From Tetradesmus obliquus (Eukaryota; Chlorophyta; Chlorophyceae; Sphaeropleales; Scenedesmaceae): a stretch of 64,000 nt of DNA. The stretch covers positions 2,046,001 to 2,110,000 of the forward strand of contig CP126197.1 of assembly GCA_030272155.1 (NCBI GenBank), given 5' to 3'. Position numbers and translations under genes: made by a program. This document shows positions 44,897 to 54,056 of the stretch, in pieces; position 1 is the first letter of the stretch, and each line of letters opens with the position of its first letter. Below the pieces are notes generated by a model. That model was not told where the DNA came from. It worked only from the letters and a program-made list of their open reading frames with translations, and did no database searches.

Positions 44897-45612
44897 CCCA
44901 GCCCCAGCAGCAGCAGCAGCAGTGCACCAAGCATTGGCTGTAGAGCAGGGCAGCAGCAGGGTGAGCGGCAGCAAGCGCCAGCCAGTGGCACTGCTGGTTG
45001 AGCAGGAGCCCAAGAAGCCCTGCCTGGACAGCCAGGCCTGCGGGGGCTGCAGCGACAGCTCTGGCGAGCAGATCGTTTGCGACTGGTGTCAGGGCACATG
45101 GCACCTTGACTGCCTGCAGCTGCCCCTGACAGCTGTGCCTGAGGGCATGTGGCTGTGCCCAGGCTGTGCAGCAGACGCAGCCAAGCAGCAGCTGCTGCAG
45201 GAGTGCCCCATCCACTGCCGCCGCCAGCAGCAGCAGCAGCTCCAACATCTCAGCAGCAGTGTCAGCAGCACCGCTGCTGAAGGCTGGAGCCAACACAGAT
45301 GTCAACAAGCTCTCAAACGCCATCATCCACGGCGTACTTGGCTGCAACCATGTGGCTTTACAGCTGGCAGGTGCTGCTGCTTGCCACGTTGCAATGAAGG
45401 CACTGATTAAGGCCCGCAGCAGGCTGCAGCGCAAGTTTGGTGCTGACATCGTTGCTACTGCTAGCTTTGCTAATGAGGACACCAGCAGCAGCATCGGCCG
45501 CAGCACGGTGTTCCTGAGGCTCGATGTGATGCGCAGCAACCTGCTGCAGCAGCTGGCGAGCGGTATGGCAGGCCAGCAGCAGCAGCAGCAGCAGTTTGCT
45601 GGTGCTGTGTGA
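30409..45612 (+). CDS. Long multi-exon protein with C-terminal PHD finger, function unknown
   Basis: A phase-consistent exon chain was read: 30409-30737 ([24 protein letters not shown]), 31413-31610 ([21 protein letters not shown]), 34432-34571 ([18 protein letters not shown]), 34801-35005 ([19 protein letters not shown]). It continues with 40253-40646 ([20 protein letters not shown]), 41038-41365 ([19 protein letters not shown]), 42121-43418 and 44416 onward. The last part has [27 protein letters not shown] and GMWLCPGC, the Cys4-His-Cys3 pattern of a PHD finger that reads histone tails. [13 protein letters not shown] resembles box I of tyrosine recombinases, but the rest of that fold is not visible. 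Near 45170-45300 coding moves to another frame, ending at 45612, with no clear intron. No N-terminal start was fixed. Two introns hold antisense replication genes. I infer one gene; it could be host or mobile. Confidence 0.55.
30930..31237. repeat. 114-bp tandem repeat, about 2.7 copies
   Basis: Units start at about 30933, 31046 and 31160. Each holds CAGCAGCTGCAGCTGTTG, GGGCCTGGCTGTATCAG, a TATATAA box-like string and CAGGACACAACTGTAACATG. The same array is in the right-hand copy at 52582-52889. A diverged single core is at 34734-34795, just before an exon. Confidence 0.85.
31611..32230 (+). repeat. Echoes of the exon end encoding [11 protein letters not shown]
   Basis: The exon tail ending at 31610 ([11 protein letters not shown] plus GTGGGTGG) is repeated near 31800-31900 and 32130-32220 as [11 protein letters not shown] or [11 protein letters not shown]. 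Each is followed by the same donor and the GGCTTGCTGTT intron sequence. The interval between copies holds the G/C hairpins and a CTTGCCAGGCCAGCGGGGG block that also repeats, including at 32284. Confidence 0.85.
31661..32003. repeat. Two poly-G/poly-C fold-back hairpins ending in AAGTG..CACTT
   Basis: 31661-31718 runs AAAAGTGCTG, poly-C, a short spacer, a long poly-G, CGGCACTTT. 31924-32003 runs GAAGTGCCGT, poly-C, GTGAATTTCAC, a long poly-G, GCACTTT. Both are inverted repeats that share the outer AAGTGC/GCACTT ends with the hairpin at 40787-40842, which suggests a family of tiny MITE-like inserts. Long homopolymer lengths may be assembly-dependent. Confidence 0.75.
32808..32848. repeat. Poly-G/poly-C hairpin with GGGAACATTGTTCCC core
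   Basis: An inverted repeat: TTTGGGGG, a run of G, the AACATTGTT core, a run of C, CCAAT. It has the same architecture as the hairpins at 31661 and 31924, but its outer ends differ. Confidence 0.7.
32896..34384. repeat. 49-bp minisatellite, about 30 copies
   Basis: The unit holds AAGTGTTTCCTGCAAGCCC then TGACTGGTCGCACATGCAAC then CAGTTGCCC. Variants are limited: GGTCGC or GGCCGC, AACCAG or AAGCAG, CCCC or CTCC. By variant order, units 2-9 match units 22-29, so an eight-unit block recurs 20 units (about 980 bp) apart. The array lies in an intron of the plus-strand gene. All three minus frames stay open over the array because 49 is not a multiple of three and the unit lacks minus-strand stops. 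These frames are not genes. Confidence 0.95.
35191..35345. repeat. Further G/C-run inverted repeat and poly-G tract
   Basis: The 35191-35233 stretch is an imperfect hairpin of C-run, CCCGGGAAATTCCCGGG, G-run, GACGGC. A separate run of about 15 G is at 35332-35347. Both lie in intron or broken-gene sequence of the 31-45 kb block. Confidence 0.65.
35346..36016. pseudogene. KilA-N/MSV199-like (large DNA virus type) gene remnants, broken
   Basis: Fragments on both strands recall the KilA-N/BRO/MSV199 group of large DNA viruses and phages. A minus-strand segment (35498-36016) has [21 protein letters not shown] plus-strand segment (35370-35475) has [17 protein letters not shown]. Proteins of this group are often DNA-binding regulators. 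The locus is broken and rearranged, with at least one major break, and is best viewed as a fossil. Family assignment is by motif memory only. Confidence 0.5.
36291..39760 (-). pseudogene. Virus-type primase-helicase (AEP primase plus herpes origin-binding-like helicase)
   Basis: The N-terminal part carries archaeo-eukaryotic primase features: [10 protein letters not shown] (metal-binding Asp pair) and [13 protein letters not shown] Cys/His cluster ([15 protein letters not shown]) follows, as in UL52-like primases. Next comes an SF2 motor resembling the herpes origin-binding protein family: [11 protein letters not shown] (Walker A), [25 protein letters not shown] (Walker B) and QMSGRIRQ (motif VI). 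Such fusions start and drive DNA replication in large DNA viruses and related elements. The locus is open in about three frames, so it has about two breaks unless short introns are present. It lies antisense in the 5.2-kb intron (35006-40252) of the PHD gene. Treated as an old virus-like copy; age is uncertain, but low-complexity inserts are few and motifs are well kept. Confidence 0.75.
39886..40146 (-). CDS. Small basic protein, unknown
   Basis: The ORF of 86 residues begins [20 protein letters not shown]. It has a charged stretch ([32 protein letters not shown]) likely to form a helix. It lies 125 bp upstream of the primase-helicase start on the same strand, so it may belong to the same acquired block. 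No family is recognised. The charged helical pattern and position are the only support. Confidence 0.4.
   Translation of the reverse strand: MEQPTQSHKEAGSRYYRNRYNTDPEFRERERKRAAAYIDSRHEHYKKLWQARYAAKKAAAAVAAAGVPKTSTCITVGMCREEQLLK
40787..40842. repeat. MITE-like hairpin, ~24-bp arms
   Basis: AAAGTGCCCGCTTCCCC then AGAGTAGAAA, facing CTTTCTACTGTGGGGG then AGCGGGCACTTTT. The arms pair almost perfectly with hardly any loop. The outer AAAGTGCC/GGCACTTT ends match the poly-G hairpins at 31.7 and 31.9 kb. It lies in an intron of the PHD gene. Confidence 0.8.
41411..42020. repeat. 52-53-bp minisatellite, 12 copies
   Basis: The unit is GCTTGCAGGAAGCACTGTGG then GGCGCACCTGGGTCGAGATT then CTGACCCAGCTT. 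It starts near 41411, with periods of 53 then 52 bp. It fills most of the intron between 41365 and 42121. Each unit carries TGCTTGCAGG, a good 3' splice-site lookalike, so the array offers a dozen decoy acceptors before the real one. Confidence 0.93.
43404..44381 (-). CDS. RuvC-like Holliday junction resolvase (poxvirus A22/large DNA virus type)
   Basis: An intronless ORF of 325 residues with RNase H-fold resolvase motifs in order: [15 protein letters not shown] (first Asp), [10 protein letters not shown] (Glu) and [12 protein letters not shown] (C-terminal Asp with HD-x-ADA). This spacing suits the A22/RuvC-like enzymes that cut four-way junctions during replication of poxviruses and other large DNA viruses. 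Fungal and plant mitochondrial resolvases are more distant. It looks whole. It lies antisense and almost coextensive with the intron 43419-44415 of the PHD gene. As a virus-type gene it pairs functionally with the primase-helicase 3.6 kb away. The C-terminus (~90 residues) is basic and not family-conserved. Confidence 0.75.
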   Translation of the reverse strand: MIPRKHAQGTATTGPICLSIDVGSQNAGICLFDAGAQQVVYMNKHKLLEVHQTFVTDTAEVQGYLADITAVVETLLQGRDYWVLVEQQFMDADAAAGLYFNIQLQQCIAMYYLQKGKQVQTIHPRKRYPFLGIHGWRQDPRATRKAKVVRVVSRLLHPSSTLAGNQFALKHHNLLDWETHAQKHDMADALAQCLSYFYRHLTDVLECRTVRLDPAGTPAAASTLTQTPRSTSKRHKPAQQEASPATKLRAQLQRTLSQLQISQYDAIKGLSSNAERLHAVWRRDPAERHITAFLQALDRYNGQGTNLGNPDATPLSGRLSYLAQQ

Positions 45613-47455
45613 GGCGGTTGCGAGGTTGTGGCTTGTGGGGTGCTGGATGGTGTGCTGCGCATTAAAAAGTAACTTACAGTCAGGTACATACATTGTGGCA
45701 GGGAGTTGCAGCATGATGTGGCCAGCTTGATGCGGCCATGAGTGTGTGCTTATGCTGAACTATGCTTGGTGGTGAGCCTCCAGGTCAGATTTGGTTGCTG
45801 ACAGTAACATTGGACTTTTTAGGTTGACAGACAGGTTGTGCAGGTGGAGTGAGCAGGTGGGGTGAGTGCCCATGCATGTGTTGTGCACTGGTTGCCAAGC
45901 CTGAGAATAGAGCTTTTGGCTTCTTTGTGTGTGTGATTAACAGGTGCAACTGCATAGAAGATGAAGTACACTGCAGCAGCGTGTGGAGAGCTTTTATCGC
46001 CGATATGTCAAAGGTTGGAAGTAGTCTTGTCTCTGGAACTTTGGGCGCGTGTATTATATTTCTGGATGCAGCAGGTGATTGCCTGCAGGCGCCTGCTGTT
46101 GTGCTGGCGCCTAGGTGGTGCCTGCATAGAAAAAACAAACAAATCAAAACAGTGTAGCATAGCAGCATGGGACTGCAGGGTGTGTATAACGAGGCCGGCA
46201 AGGGTTGTCGTTTTGGATGGCGACTGCTTGCCATTTGAGCCAAGAGGCAGGTGTCGTATCTGGTGTTGCTTGAGGCAGTGTCTTTGGAGATTTTGGCTGT
46301 GCAGTACATGGCTCCCCTTCGATGTCCAGGTCTTTTGGTGTCTACGCAACAGCAAAGTGAGCATGCACTGTGTTTGCCCTTTGGCAGCTGCCATGCATGT
46401 GTTGTCGGCTGACACACTGCGTACTCTGTCAAAGCATGATGCATCCAATGCTTGGTTGTGTGCTGCAGCAACTTCGTGCGAGAGTGCACTGTTGAGCGCT
46501 CAGTGTTTTCCCTGTGGTGCCAAGTTGGCCACCCAATGTCTATACTCATGTTCTTTCACATCTTGATGTGCTTTGTCCTGCAGTTGGTTCAGGTCTGGCC
46601 TTCAAACTTCTCCCCGTACATTTTCATGTTTTGAGCTGGGTTATCTATCTCGCTTGTGAGGTCTTAGCGCTGACACTTCAGTGTGTCGCCTTTTGGTTTA
46701 GTATTTTGCCTCCGAGAGTCTGAGTGTTCTGTAGCCTGCTGCAGCATGCCGATGGTGGCACAGCTCACCTGCACATGTTCTGTGCATGTTTAGTACACCT
46801 ATGAAATGTCCTCATCAGCTGTAAGGCAACATCAAGCAGCTGCACGTTGATCTGGGCAGTTGCACTGATGCAGCTGTGGGTTTATCGCAACACAGCTTGC
46901 AAACAACTTGAAGCCGCCTATACTGCAACTCAGGCCAAGGCTTGGCAACGCAGGCAGTGGCATCGAAGACGAGGCGTTGACAGCACAGATGGTGTAGGAT
47001 TTCTGGCACCAGTGCTGAGCTTGATTACCTGCTGTGTTGATCACTTGCTGTGTTGAAAACTGCATGCAGGCGCCGCATGGCGGTGCAGCAGTTGTTGATG
47101 AGAGTGATACTGTGGCTGCACTGCAGTCTGCAGTTTGACTGACCACGTATGGCTTGTTGCCTCACAGAAGTATATGGTGTGTAACATATCTTATGCTACC
47201 TGTTTGTTCGAACCTGGTGCCTGATTCAGCCCACGGTCGGATGCTTATACCTCCTTGCATGCAACTGACGTCAACTATGTCTTCAACATCAGCAAACTGG
47301 CGCTACTGACAGGCCGTGCGGTAGTCCGCAGCATCCTGCACCCCTGGTTTTGTGTTTATCAATAACAGTTTCACACAGTAGAGTTTGTGAAAGCAATCTT
47401 TCATCTGCAGCCACGTAACTCAGTCTGAACTGAACTCAGTGTAAAGCAGGCATAC

Positions 47456-47792
47456 ATGCATGCCCCCAGGCCCGCACTTGTAAAAAACACTACTGCTGCT
47501 TCTCCTGCTTCTTTGCGAGGAAAACATCGACGTTCCGATTCAGAGCTGGCGAATGTCACTGACAACATGCCATCACCAGGACTACCTCACCCTACAAGAG
47601 CGCTGGAGGCCGTCAGTGTCGTTGGCCCCCAAGCCACCGTGGCTCGTGGGGTCAGGCACTGACCAGGTTTTCCTCTGACTGCAGGTGATGCTAGGACACG
47701 TAGAGGAGGAGCAGCAGCATTACGTGCCGTCTGATGTTCAAGCAGCCACGGTGCCTTGGGGGCCCCGCCTTGCCATGTGAGTATGCACTATG
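47456..47792 (+). other. Possible gene fragment of one or two exons
   Basis: The open frame at 47456-47662 (MHAPRPALVKNTTAASPASL..) is followed by a CTGCAG acceptor at about 47685. After it comes a short open exon-like segment (MLGHVEEEQQHYVPSDVQAA) that ends near GTGAGT at 47778. No family is recognised. It could be a remnant or chance. Confidence 0.25.
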
Positions 47793-48267
47793 TTGCACTA
47801 TGCTTTTGCAATCATGCTGTATTCACCTTTTTCAATAAGCCAGTAGGGTTTTGCTCCCCCTGGTAACAACAAAAATAATTAATAAGCATGGCGGGCACGG
47901 AGGTAACAATGGACACACGTGGTGGACAGAATACTTTTCAAGAGTATTGTACAGGGTACAATCAACATGTGTCACACTGGACATCTGCAAGGCAGTGGCC
48001 GGCATGGGGATACCCACACTCCCCGGGAGTAAACAGTGTTGCGAGCCATGCAACACTGTTACATGTACATGTGTGGCATACAGCAAAGTATGTTGCCGAT
48101 GTTGAAGCCAGCTGGCAAGCATCCTGGTTGGGCTGCCTGCAACAGCATTCCAAGACATTGCAGGGGATGCAGCTGCGCAGCTGCAGACAAACCGTGTGGA
48201 AGGGCCTTCCACACAGCAACCGCCCCCGGGGGTCAATGACGCCTCACCAATTTTTTTTTAATAGTCG

Positions 48268-48346
48268 TAAGTTACAACAAGATGCAGCAAGATTCTTCAA
48301 GGTGTTGCAAGTTACAACGAGATGTTGCAAGTTACAACAAAAGATG
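48268..48346. repeat. Short tandem repeat, GTTACAACxAGATGxTGCAA, about 3 copies
   Basis: Three imperfect copies of a ~25-bp A-rich unit, just after a T9 tract at 48250. No coding or regulatory role can be assigned. Confidence 0.6.
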
Positions 48347-48811
48347 CCGGAGTCTTGCTATGGGTGATTGAATGGCAAACGTATGATCATACAACAACAG
48401 ATGGCGCACTAGCAGTCTCATCAAAGCTGTCACATTGTCAGCCGTTATGTAACAGCAAGGTACACATTGATAGCGAACCCCTCTTTAATGCCAAACCTAC
48501 TACTGCCGCTGTCCCGGTCATCTTTTAAATGTTCAGGATTCAACTGGGTTCCCAGAACGAAGAAGAAGACCCATATGCTATGATATGTAAACAAGATAGG
48601 CTGAAGACATGACTGTGTGAAGACACAATCTATACATGGCAAATGCATAGCTGTGCACCTCATCTGTGGTTGCCTGTGCCTCAGCCCACTGCATCAGCAC
48701 GCGTATACTGCTGTCTAAGCAGCCAATCATCTGCAAAGCTTTGTTCAGCACAACATGCTTGTGCAGTCTCAGCGCTAATATGGCAAGCGCCTATAGATAG
48801 ATGTTGTACGT

Positions 48812-48902
48812 CACTGCTGCCGCTCCTGGCACTGCTGCCGCTCCTGGCACTATGCCAGCTCCTGGCACTGCTGCCGCTCCTGGCACTGCTGCCGCCTGCC
48901 GC
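48812..48902. repeat. 15-18-bp minisatellite (CTGCTGCCGCTCCTGGCA), 5 copies
   Basis: Five near-identical copies of a Leu/Pro-rich-looking unit. It gives a repetitive peptide in the plus frame but has no gene context. Confidence 0.75.
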
Positions 48903-49315
48903 TGCGAAGCAGCACACCACAGTCAGCAGCGATGAAATGAAACTATTACCAGAAACCCTTTCAGTGTTTTGTGGCTGCACCCATCAAAACCCTGTTCTGC
49001 CATCAGACAACGGTGGCGATGGTTCTAAAGTTGAGCAGCTCTTTTTTAGCGCAATGAAGTGCAGATTCTTCAATGCAGCAGAACCTTCTAAGATGGGCAC
49101 GTAGCAGCCATTGTTATGAATATACCATACCACATCAATCTGATGCCATGTTGCGTTCAGTTTGCTTCGCATGCTTGCATGCGCAATTGAAGTTTCATAG
49201 CATCATGGAACCGTGAGTCATTCCAAGCTGTGTACCACACAGCGTCAGGTGCACAAGGCGTCACCATGTTTGCCAAATATCTCACTGAACTGGCTGTGTC
49301 GGAAATGTCACCGAC

Positions 49316-49876
49316 TCAGTAGTTGGGAACTAGGTAGCTACCTGGGCTATAGCCCATGTGGCTTGAAACACACAAAACACCGTGAGAGCAACGAGAACAT
49401 GAGTTGTGTCTGCTCTGCTGAGGGGGTGCCCGTCTGCAGCACAACTCACCGTTTGGTGCTGTTGCTTCCAGGAACTGTTCGTACTCGGCTGCCTTGCGGG
49501 CCGCCGCAGCTGCGGCAGCGTTCTTGGCAGTGACGAGCCATTTTTCATTTTCCAGTAGCTTCAGCTGACCCAATAAGTGCACCAATGCCTGGAGGACTAT
49601 TCCTATGCTTCCTGTTACTCTTGTGTTGTGATCAAGGCTAGACAGCAGCCGGTTTGCGACCAGCACGGTCAGGGCAGTCAGTCCCAGCCCGCTGCCTATG
49701 ATCATGCACGTCAGCCAGGCATCGCCACCCTTCAGTGAAGTCTTTCTTATCAAATACACAAAAACCTCAGTTAAAGTTGTCAGAACTGGTACGAATAAAG
49801 CGAACGAGAGGGTGTCTACAGGCATTTTCTGCCCGTCCATGGGCGCACCAGCAAGAAAAAAAACGGCCACGAACAA
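49316..49876 (-). CDS. Small membrane protein, unknown (5' part or single exon)
   Basis: The ORF starts MFVAVFFLAGAPMDG and has about three hydrophobic segments (around residues 1-10, 25-43 and 52-75). An Ala-rich amphipathic stretch ([20 protein letters not shown]) follows. A GGTGAG donor-like site after ..LEATAPN near 49449 suggests that only 49450-49876 is coding and the gene continues in unseen exons. No family is recognised. Codon use looks normal for the window. It is divergent with the coiled-coil ORF at 50084. Confidence 0.4.
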   Translation of the reverse strand: MFVAVFFLAGAPMDGQKMPVDTLSFALFVPVLTTLTEVFVYLIRKTSLKGGDAWLTCMIIGSGLGLTALTVLVANRLLSSLDHNTRVTGSIGIVLQALVHLLGQLKLLENEKWLVTAKNAAAAAAARKAAEYEQFLEATAPNGELCCRRAPPQQSRHNSCSRCSHGVLCVSSHMGYSPGSYLVPNY

Positions 49877-50083
49877 TGTTAAATGAAGTACTGAATAGCC
49901 ATGTCAGTCTGCAAGCGGACGGCAGCCTAAGAGGAGCTTGCACGAAAATGATCCAACTGTCCTCGTCAGTGACAGCACGAGGATACCAGCCGTACACACA
50001 TGCACTTGCATATGTTTACTTTTTTCCTTACTTGAGGCGCAAATCTTACACGTTTGTCGTTGTACTCTGCTGCCAAAGCAGGC

Positions 50084-50266
50084 ATGTTCTCATTGGGGGT
50101 GCCAAAAGCAGCCGAGCTGGCCAAGCAAGCCCGGTTGCAACAGCTTATTGAAAGAGGCGACAAGCTGAAAGAGCAGTACCGTACAGAAGAAGAACCGGCT
50201 AGGAAAGCGGCACTCAGAAAGCAGCTGGAGGAAGTAGCAAAAAAGCTGAGGAGCGAAGCGGAGTAA
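50084..50266 (+). CDS. Small coiled-coil protein or exon, unknown
   Basis: 60 residues from ATG 50084: MFSLGVPKAAELAKQARL, then a charged helix (ERGDKLKEQYRTEEEPARKA, ALRKQLEEVAKKLRSEAE) and a TAA stop. A CAAAGCAG acceptor-like site directly precedes the ATG, so it may be the last exon of a longer gene. The heptad-like pattern suggests a coiled coil. The function cannot be told. Confidence 0.45.
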   Translation: MFSLGVPKAAELAKQARLQQLIERGDKLKEQYRTEEEPARKAALRKQLEEVAKKLRSEAE

Positions 50267-50330
50267 ACACAGCTCCGTTTGCTGTATGTCTGCAGGTGTG
50301 ATGATGGTTGATCCCTGATTCCTCCCTGAG

Positions 50331-50332
<2 letters not shown>

Positions 50333-50382
<50 letters not shown>
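50333..50382 (+). repeat. (CAG)16 tract, non-coding
   Basis: About 16 CAG units downstream of the coiled-coil ORF. No splice context is evident. Confidence 0.85.
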
Positions 50383-50383
<1 letters not shown>

Positions 50384-51149
50384 CAAACAGTACAGCTACA
50401 GCAGCAGTGGCAAGTGCAGCAACTGCATGCCTGCTCTGTTGATGATGCGCTCTGTTGTGATTACTGCATCGATACAAGGGGGGGCCAAGGAACTATATTG
50501 TTCGTTGGCTCTTTGTTGGGAAACCCAGGTGTGCCACAGTTTGTGCTGTGGTTGCCGACTGATGTTTCTGCGCCGCTTGCCTGCAGGACCCGTGCCTTTC
50601 CAGTGCTGCAGTGTGCTCCTGTACATGGCTTAGAGGCAACGCGGTGGTGCAGCCCGCCACAGCTGCAGCTGCAAACGGTTTGTGCAGCTGCAGCTGCAGC
50701 TGCATGCTGCACACTGTTTGGCAGCATGCAGCTGCAGCTGCAGGTTGTGAGCTGTAGAGTGTGCTGTTGCCTTGTTGGTGACATCAACAGCACGCATGCC
50801 CTTCTTACGAGCGTCACATTGGTGTTTGATGATGTTAATGAGCAGCAGGGATGGCCGGGCATAGCCTGGACAAGGTAAATGCCAGCAGCTTGTACAAAAG
50901 CATGTTGTTGTCAGCAACCCAGGCAGCATACCCAGGCAGCAGTTGTACAAGAGGAATAGAACCTGTACAGCAAGGTGTTTGCATAGACACATTGCTGCCT
51001 GAGCCGCTGACAACAACTTGCTGGTGTATTAATCCCTTATCAGCGTGTTAGCCACCACTGTATTTTGATAGTATTGCGTCAGCGCTGTGTTTCAGACTCA
51101 AGCTGACTAGCCTTGCATTGTTCACAACGCTGTTGTCTGTACAATTGTA

Positions 51150-52889
51150 CATAATGCAGCCGATGTGCGGCCAAGCATTTGAGCGTAATGGAGGAAGTTT
51201 GATGCGTTGTATTCGCACTTAACCGAGTTGAACGAAAGGGCGCGGTTGCATGACAGGAAGAACATATTCCTGATCGTCCTTGCAGCATAACAGGCCCCGG
51301 CGCATGTATCAGTTCGACTTGTTGTGGTTTACACTGGTGTGCTGTGACTCATCCATAATGACATGTAACACAAGTCAGGCTCAGCACAAGAGTGAGACGC
51401 CATACATATAGTAATAAATGACGAAGTGTTGAGCTGCTGCCAAACGGTCCGCTTTACAAGCAACTTGGACTTGAATGGGCCTGTAGCATCTCCATGGTTC
51501 TGGGTTTAAGCGTTGCCGCGTGGGGTGCAGCCTCACTCTTCCACAATTGCGGCTGTCGCAGATCTCTTCAGAATGTGTCTGAAAGATATACTGAACGCCT
51601 TAGTATGCTTATGGAAACGCGCGTAGGACCAATGCGGCTGCCACACTGAACAGCAGCAGCAGCAGTAGCCTCACGAGCCAGCGTGAACTCATGACCGTAC
51701 TCGGACCACAATCTTACTTTAATTAACCTTAGAAGCGTTGTAGGTTCTCTTGAGGGCGCAGCAAAGCACGGCGTGGTGGCCTGCGTCTCTTTAGCAGTAG
51801 TGCAGGTCCCGACGAAGCCCATGTGGCCACACAGTCAGTAGCAAAGCGGAACGAAAGTTTGATGGCGGTGCGAAGAGTCAATCTGCCTGGAAACCAGGGT
51901 GCGTCTCTGCAGTTTCCACGTTGGAACAACCCTAATGCAGGAAGCCAGCAGTTTGCTTGCATGCAATAAGATCTTGCAAGCCATATACATGCTAAATTTA
52001 CTTTTACAAGATCACTTGATCCTCTGCTGCTTCTCTGCTGCTTCTCTGCTGCTGCTGCTGCAGTGTGGGAACAGCACACAACAGATGCAGCTGACAGCCA
52101 GGATGTAGCACACGCTGCGCAGAAAGCAACAGCAGGCTTCTTTGCGCTTGCAAGAGCACTGGGGCTCCCTATATCCCCCCTGCCAAACCAGCAGCTGGTG
52201 CCAGTGTACCTGGAGGGTGACAGCGAGGCCCAGGCGGCCCTGCGCAGGCTCAAGGAGAGGGCAAAGGCCACTGGGACGGACCTGTTTGAACTGATCGTGT
52301 CAGGCAGCGTGGCAGAATGGGAGGCCTTTATCATCAGCAGCTTCCAGGAGGGGTGCAGCGCAGATGTTCAAGAGGCCACTGTGCAACACCAGGTGGGCGT
52401 CTTGGGCACCTCCATGGCATGTGACAGCAGCTGAAAGCAGCGTGAGTCATGCTGCTGGGTCCTCTGTGCTGGAGGGTCTCAAGGTGTAACAGTTGTGTAG
52501 TTTATAGTAAAGAACATGTGTCTACAGCACACAAGTGTTACGACGAACCAGCACTGCTGCTGAGCAGCTAACTGTACTGTTACACAGCACCAGCAGCTGC
52601 AGCTGTTGTTGGCTGTGCACAGAAATCCCAAGGGCCTGGCTGTATCAGTTATGTACTCTATAAAAGAGAACTTGGGTTTTCAGGACACAACTGTAACATG
52701 CACCAGCAGCTGCAGCTGTTGTTGGCTGTGCACAGAAATCCCAAGGGCCTGGCTGTATCAGTTATGTACTCTATATAAGAGAACTTGTTTTCAGGACACA
52801 ACTGTAACATGCACCAGCAGCTGCAGCTGTTGGTGGCTGTGCACAGAAATCCCAAGGGGCCTGGCTGTATCAGTTATGTACTAATATTA
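51150..52889. repeat. Right copy of the 1740-bp direct repeat
   Basis: Same orientation and length as 29498-31237, ~98% identical. It holds the same exon-like ORF (52063-52434) with a few amino acid changes, and the 114-bp tandem array (52582-52889). Downstream sequence shows none of the later exons of the PHD gene, so this copy is either a detached 5' fragment or the right terminal repeat of a 23.4-kb element. Confidence 0.92.
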
Positions 52890-53252
52890 ATGCTCAGGCA
52901 GTCAGCTGTCGCGAGTGCCCAGCTAGTTGACAAATGATACGTGCTGCCTTCTCTTGCCCATTTGGTCCAAGGTGAGCGATGAAAGGGATGATGAACAGGT
53001 GACTCCCCTCGTGCAAGTGTGCGTTGGCCTCTCGTGCTGTCTATATATATATATATGGTTTTTGTGTTTCTGCATTCGTTAACGCCTGGTTGTGTGTTGA
53101 TCTGTCCTGTGTTCAGAAAGTTTTTCGCCCGTTTGAGGGACAGCTGTGTCTGCTGCTGTGCCGTCTGTCTGTTACTTGAATCGGGCAGTCTCTCCGCCTT
53201 CTTCTAATCTACCGAACAGCTTCTTGTCTGTGTGTTGGTGGATGTCTGAGTT

Positions 53253-53948
53253 CATAGTTGCACTAAACGTTTCAATTGAAACGAAACGTTTCGTTTCTAA
53301 ACGCGTTTAAAACGCCAGTGCCTTGACTGAAACGCTGCTGAAACGCTGCTGAAACGCCATGTCACAGTATGCACTGTAGAGGCATGTAGAGGCCAGGTAC
53401 ACCTATGCTTTGCCTTTTAAATGCTTTTATATCATTGTTTCCAGTCTTTATAGTCAATACTTGACCCCAGAACTGTGCCTGCCGGGCTTTGAGGGCTGTC
53501 AAGGTAGTTGACAGCAGTACGGCTATAACACTTGAACATACTTGGCGATTGTCGCGTGACACATCTTCACAAAGTCACGATGAATCAACGTGTCAGTGCG
53601 TGATCTACTGATTGCACATGATATCGTGTGAGTGTGTTGATGGTCACGGACCACGTGCCGCGAGGCACCACTGCACAGCAGCTGGAGGGCTTGCCCATAC
53701 TGGTGACTGATGGGACAACAAAAGGTGTTCAAACAACATCAACGATATAAAGTAAATGTTACGAATATCCCCGAGTACCTGAACGGGCTGCTAGGCCGAG
53801 TAACAAGGGGTTCTGCATTCAAACGCCTGAGCCCCACTAGAGCTGCCGTTTAGATACAGCGTTTCACACTGAAAGCGTTTAAAACGCGCGTTTTAAACGT
53901 TTCGTTTCGTTTCATAAACAGCCTGACCCCACGTTTAGTGCAACTATG
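53253..53948. mobile_element. Non-autonomous hAT-like DNA transposon (MITE-like), 696 bp
   Basis: Ends are perfect 18-bp inverted repeats CATAGTTGCACTAAACGT. Both sides carry the 8-bp duplication TCTGAGTT (53245-53252 and 53949-53956). An 8-bp duplication and a CA..G terminus are hAT traits. Subterminal parts are dense in AAACG/CGTTT motifs, as expected for transposase binding. No transposase frame is present. The exact duplication and ends point to a recent insertion. Confidence 0.88.
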
Positions 53949-54056
53949 TCTGAGTTTCTTATCCAGCATCATGTCTGTGTGTTGCCGTCGCCAGATTCCT
54001 TGATCACTCAGTGCATCTCTGCACACGTGTGCACTCACTGAGTCAGTGACTGCCTG

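Larger units (their letters stand above)
45613..49315. other. Gene-poor spacer within the repeat-bounded block
   Basis: No firm gene is seen. A 254-residue minus-strand open frame (45785-46549) has no motif. There is a possible two-exon fragment at 47456-47790 and two small tandem repeats (listed separately). Composition is AT-richer than the coding parts, with T-rich and TG-rich stretches. Confidence 0.5.

Noticed and set aside
31238-45612. Polinton/Maverick
   Set aside because: No protein-primed polymerase B, retroviral-type integrase, packaging ATPase or capsid genes were recognised.
45785-46549. 254-residue minus-strand ORF
   Set aside because: No motif, no splice context, His/Thr/Ser-rich shadow-like composition; likely chance in a non-coding stretch.
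29498-52889. LTR retrotransposon with 1740-bp LTRs
   Set aside because: No gag, protease, reverse transcriptase or integrase motifs were seen between the repeats, and no TG..CA ends or target duplication.
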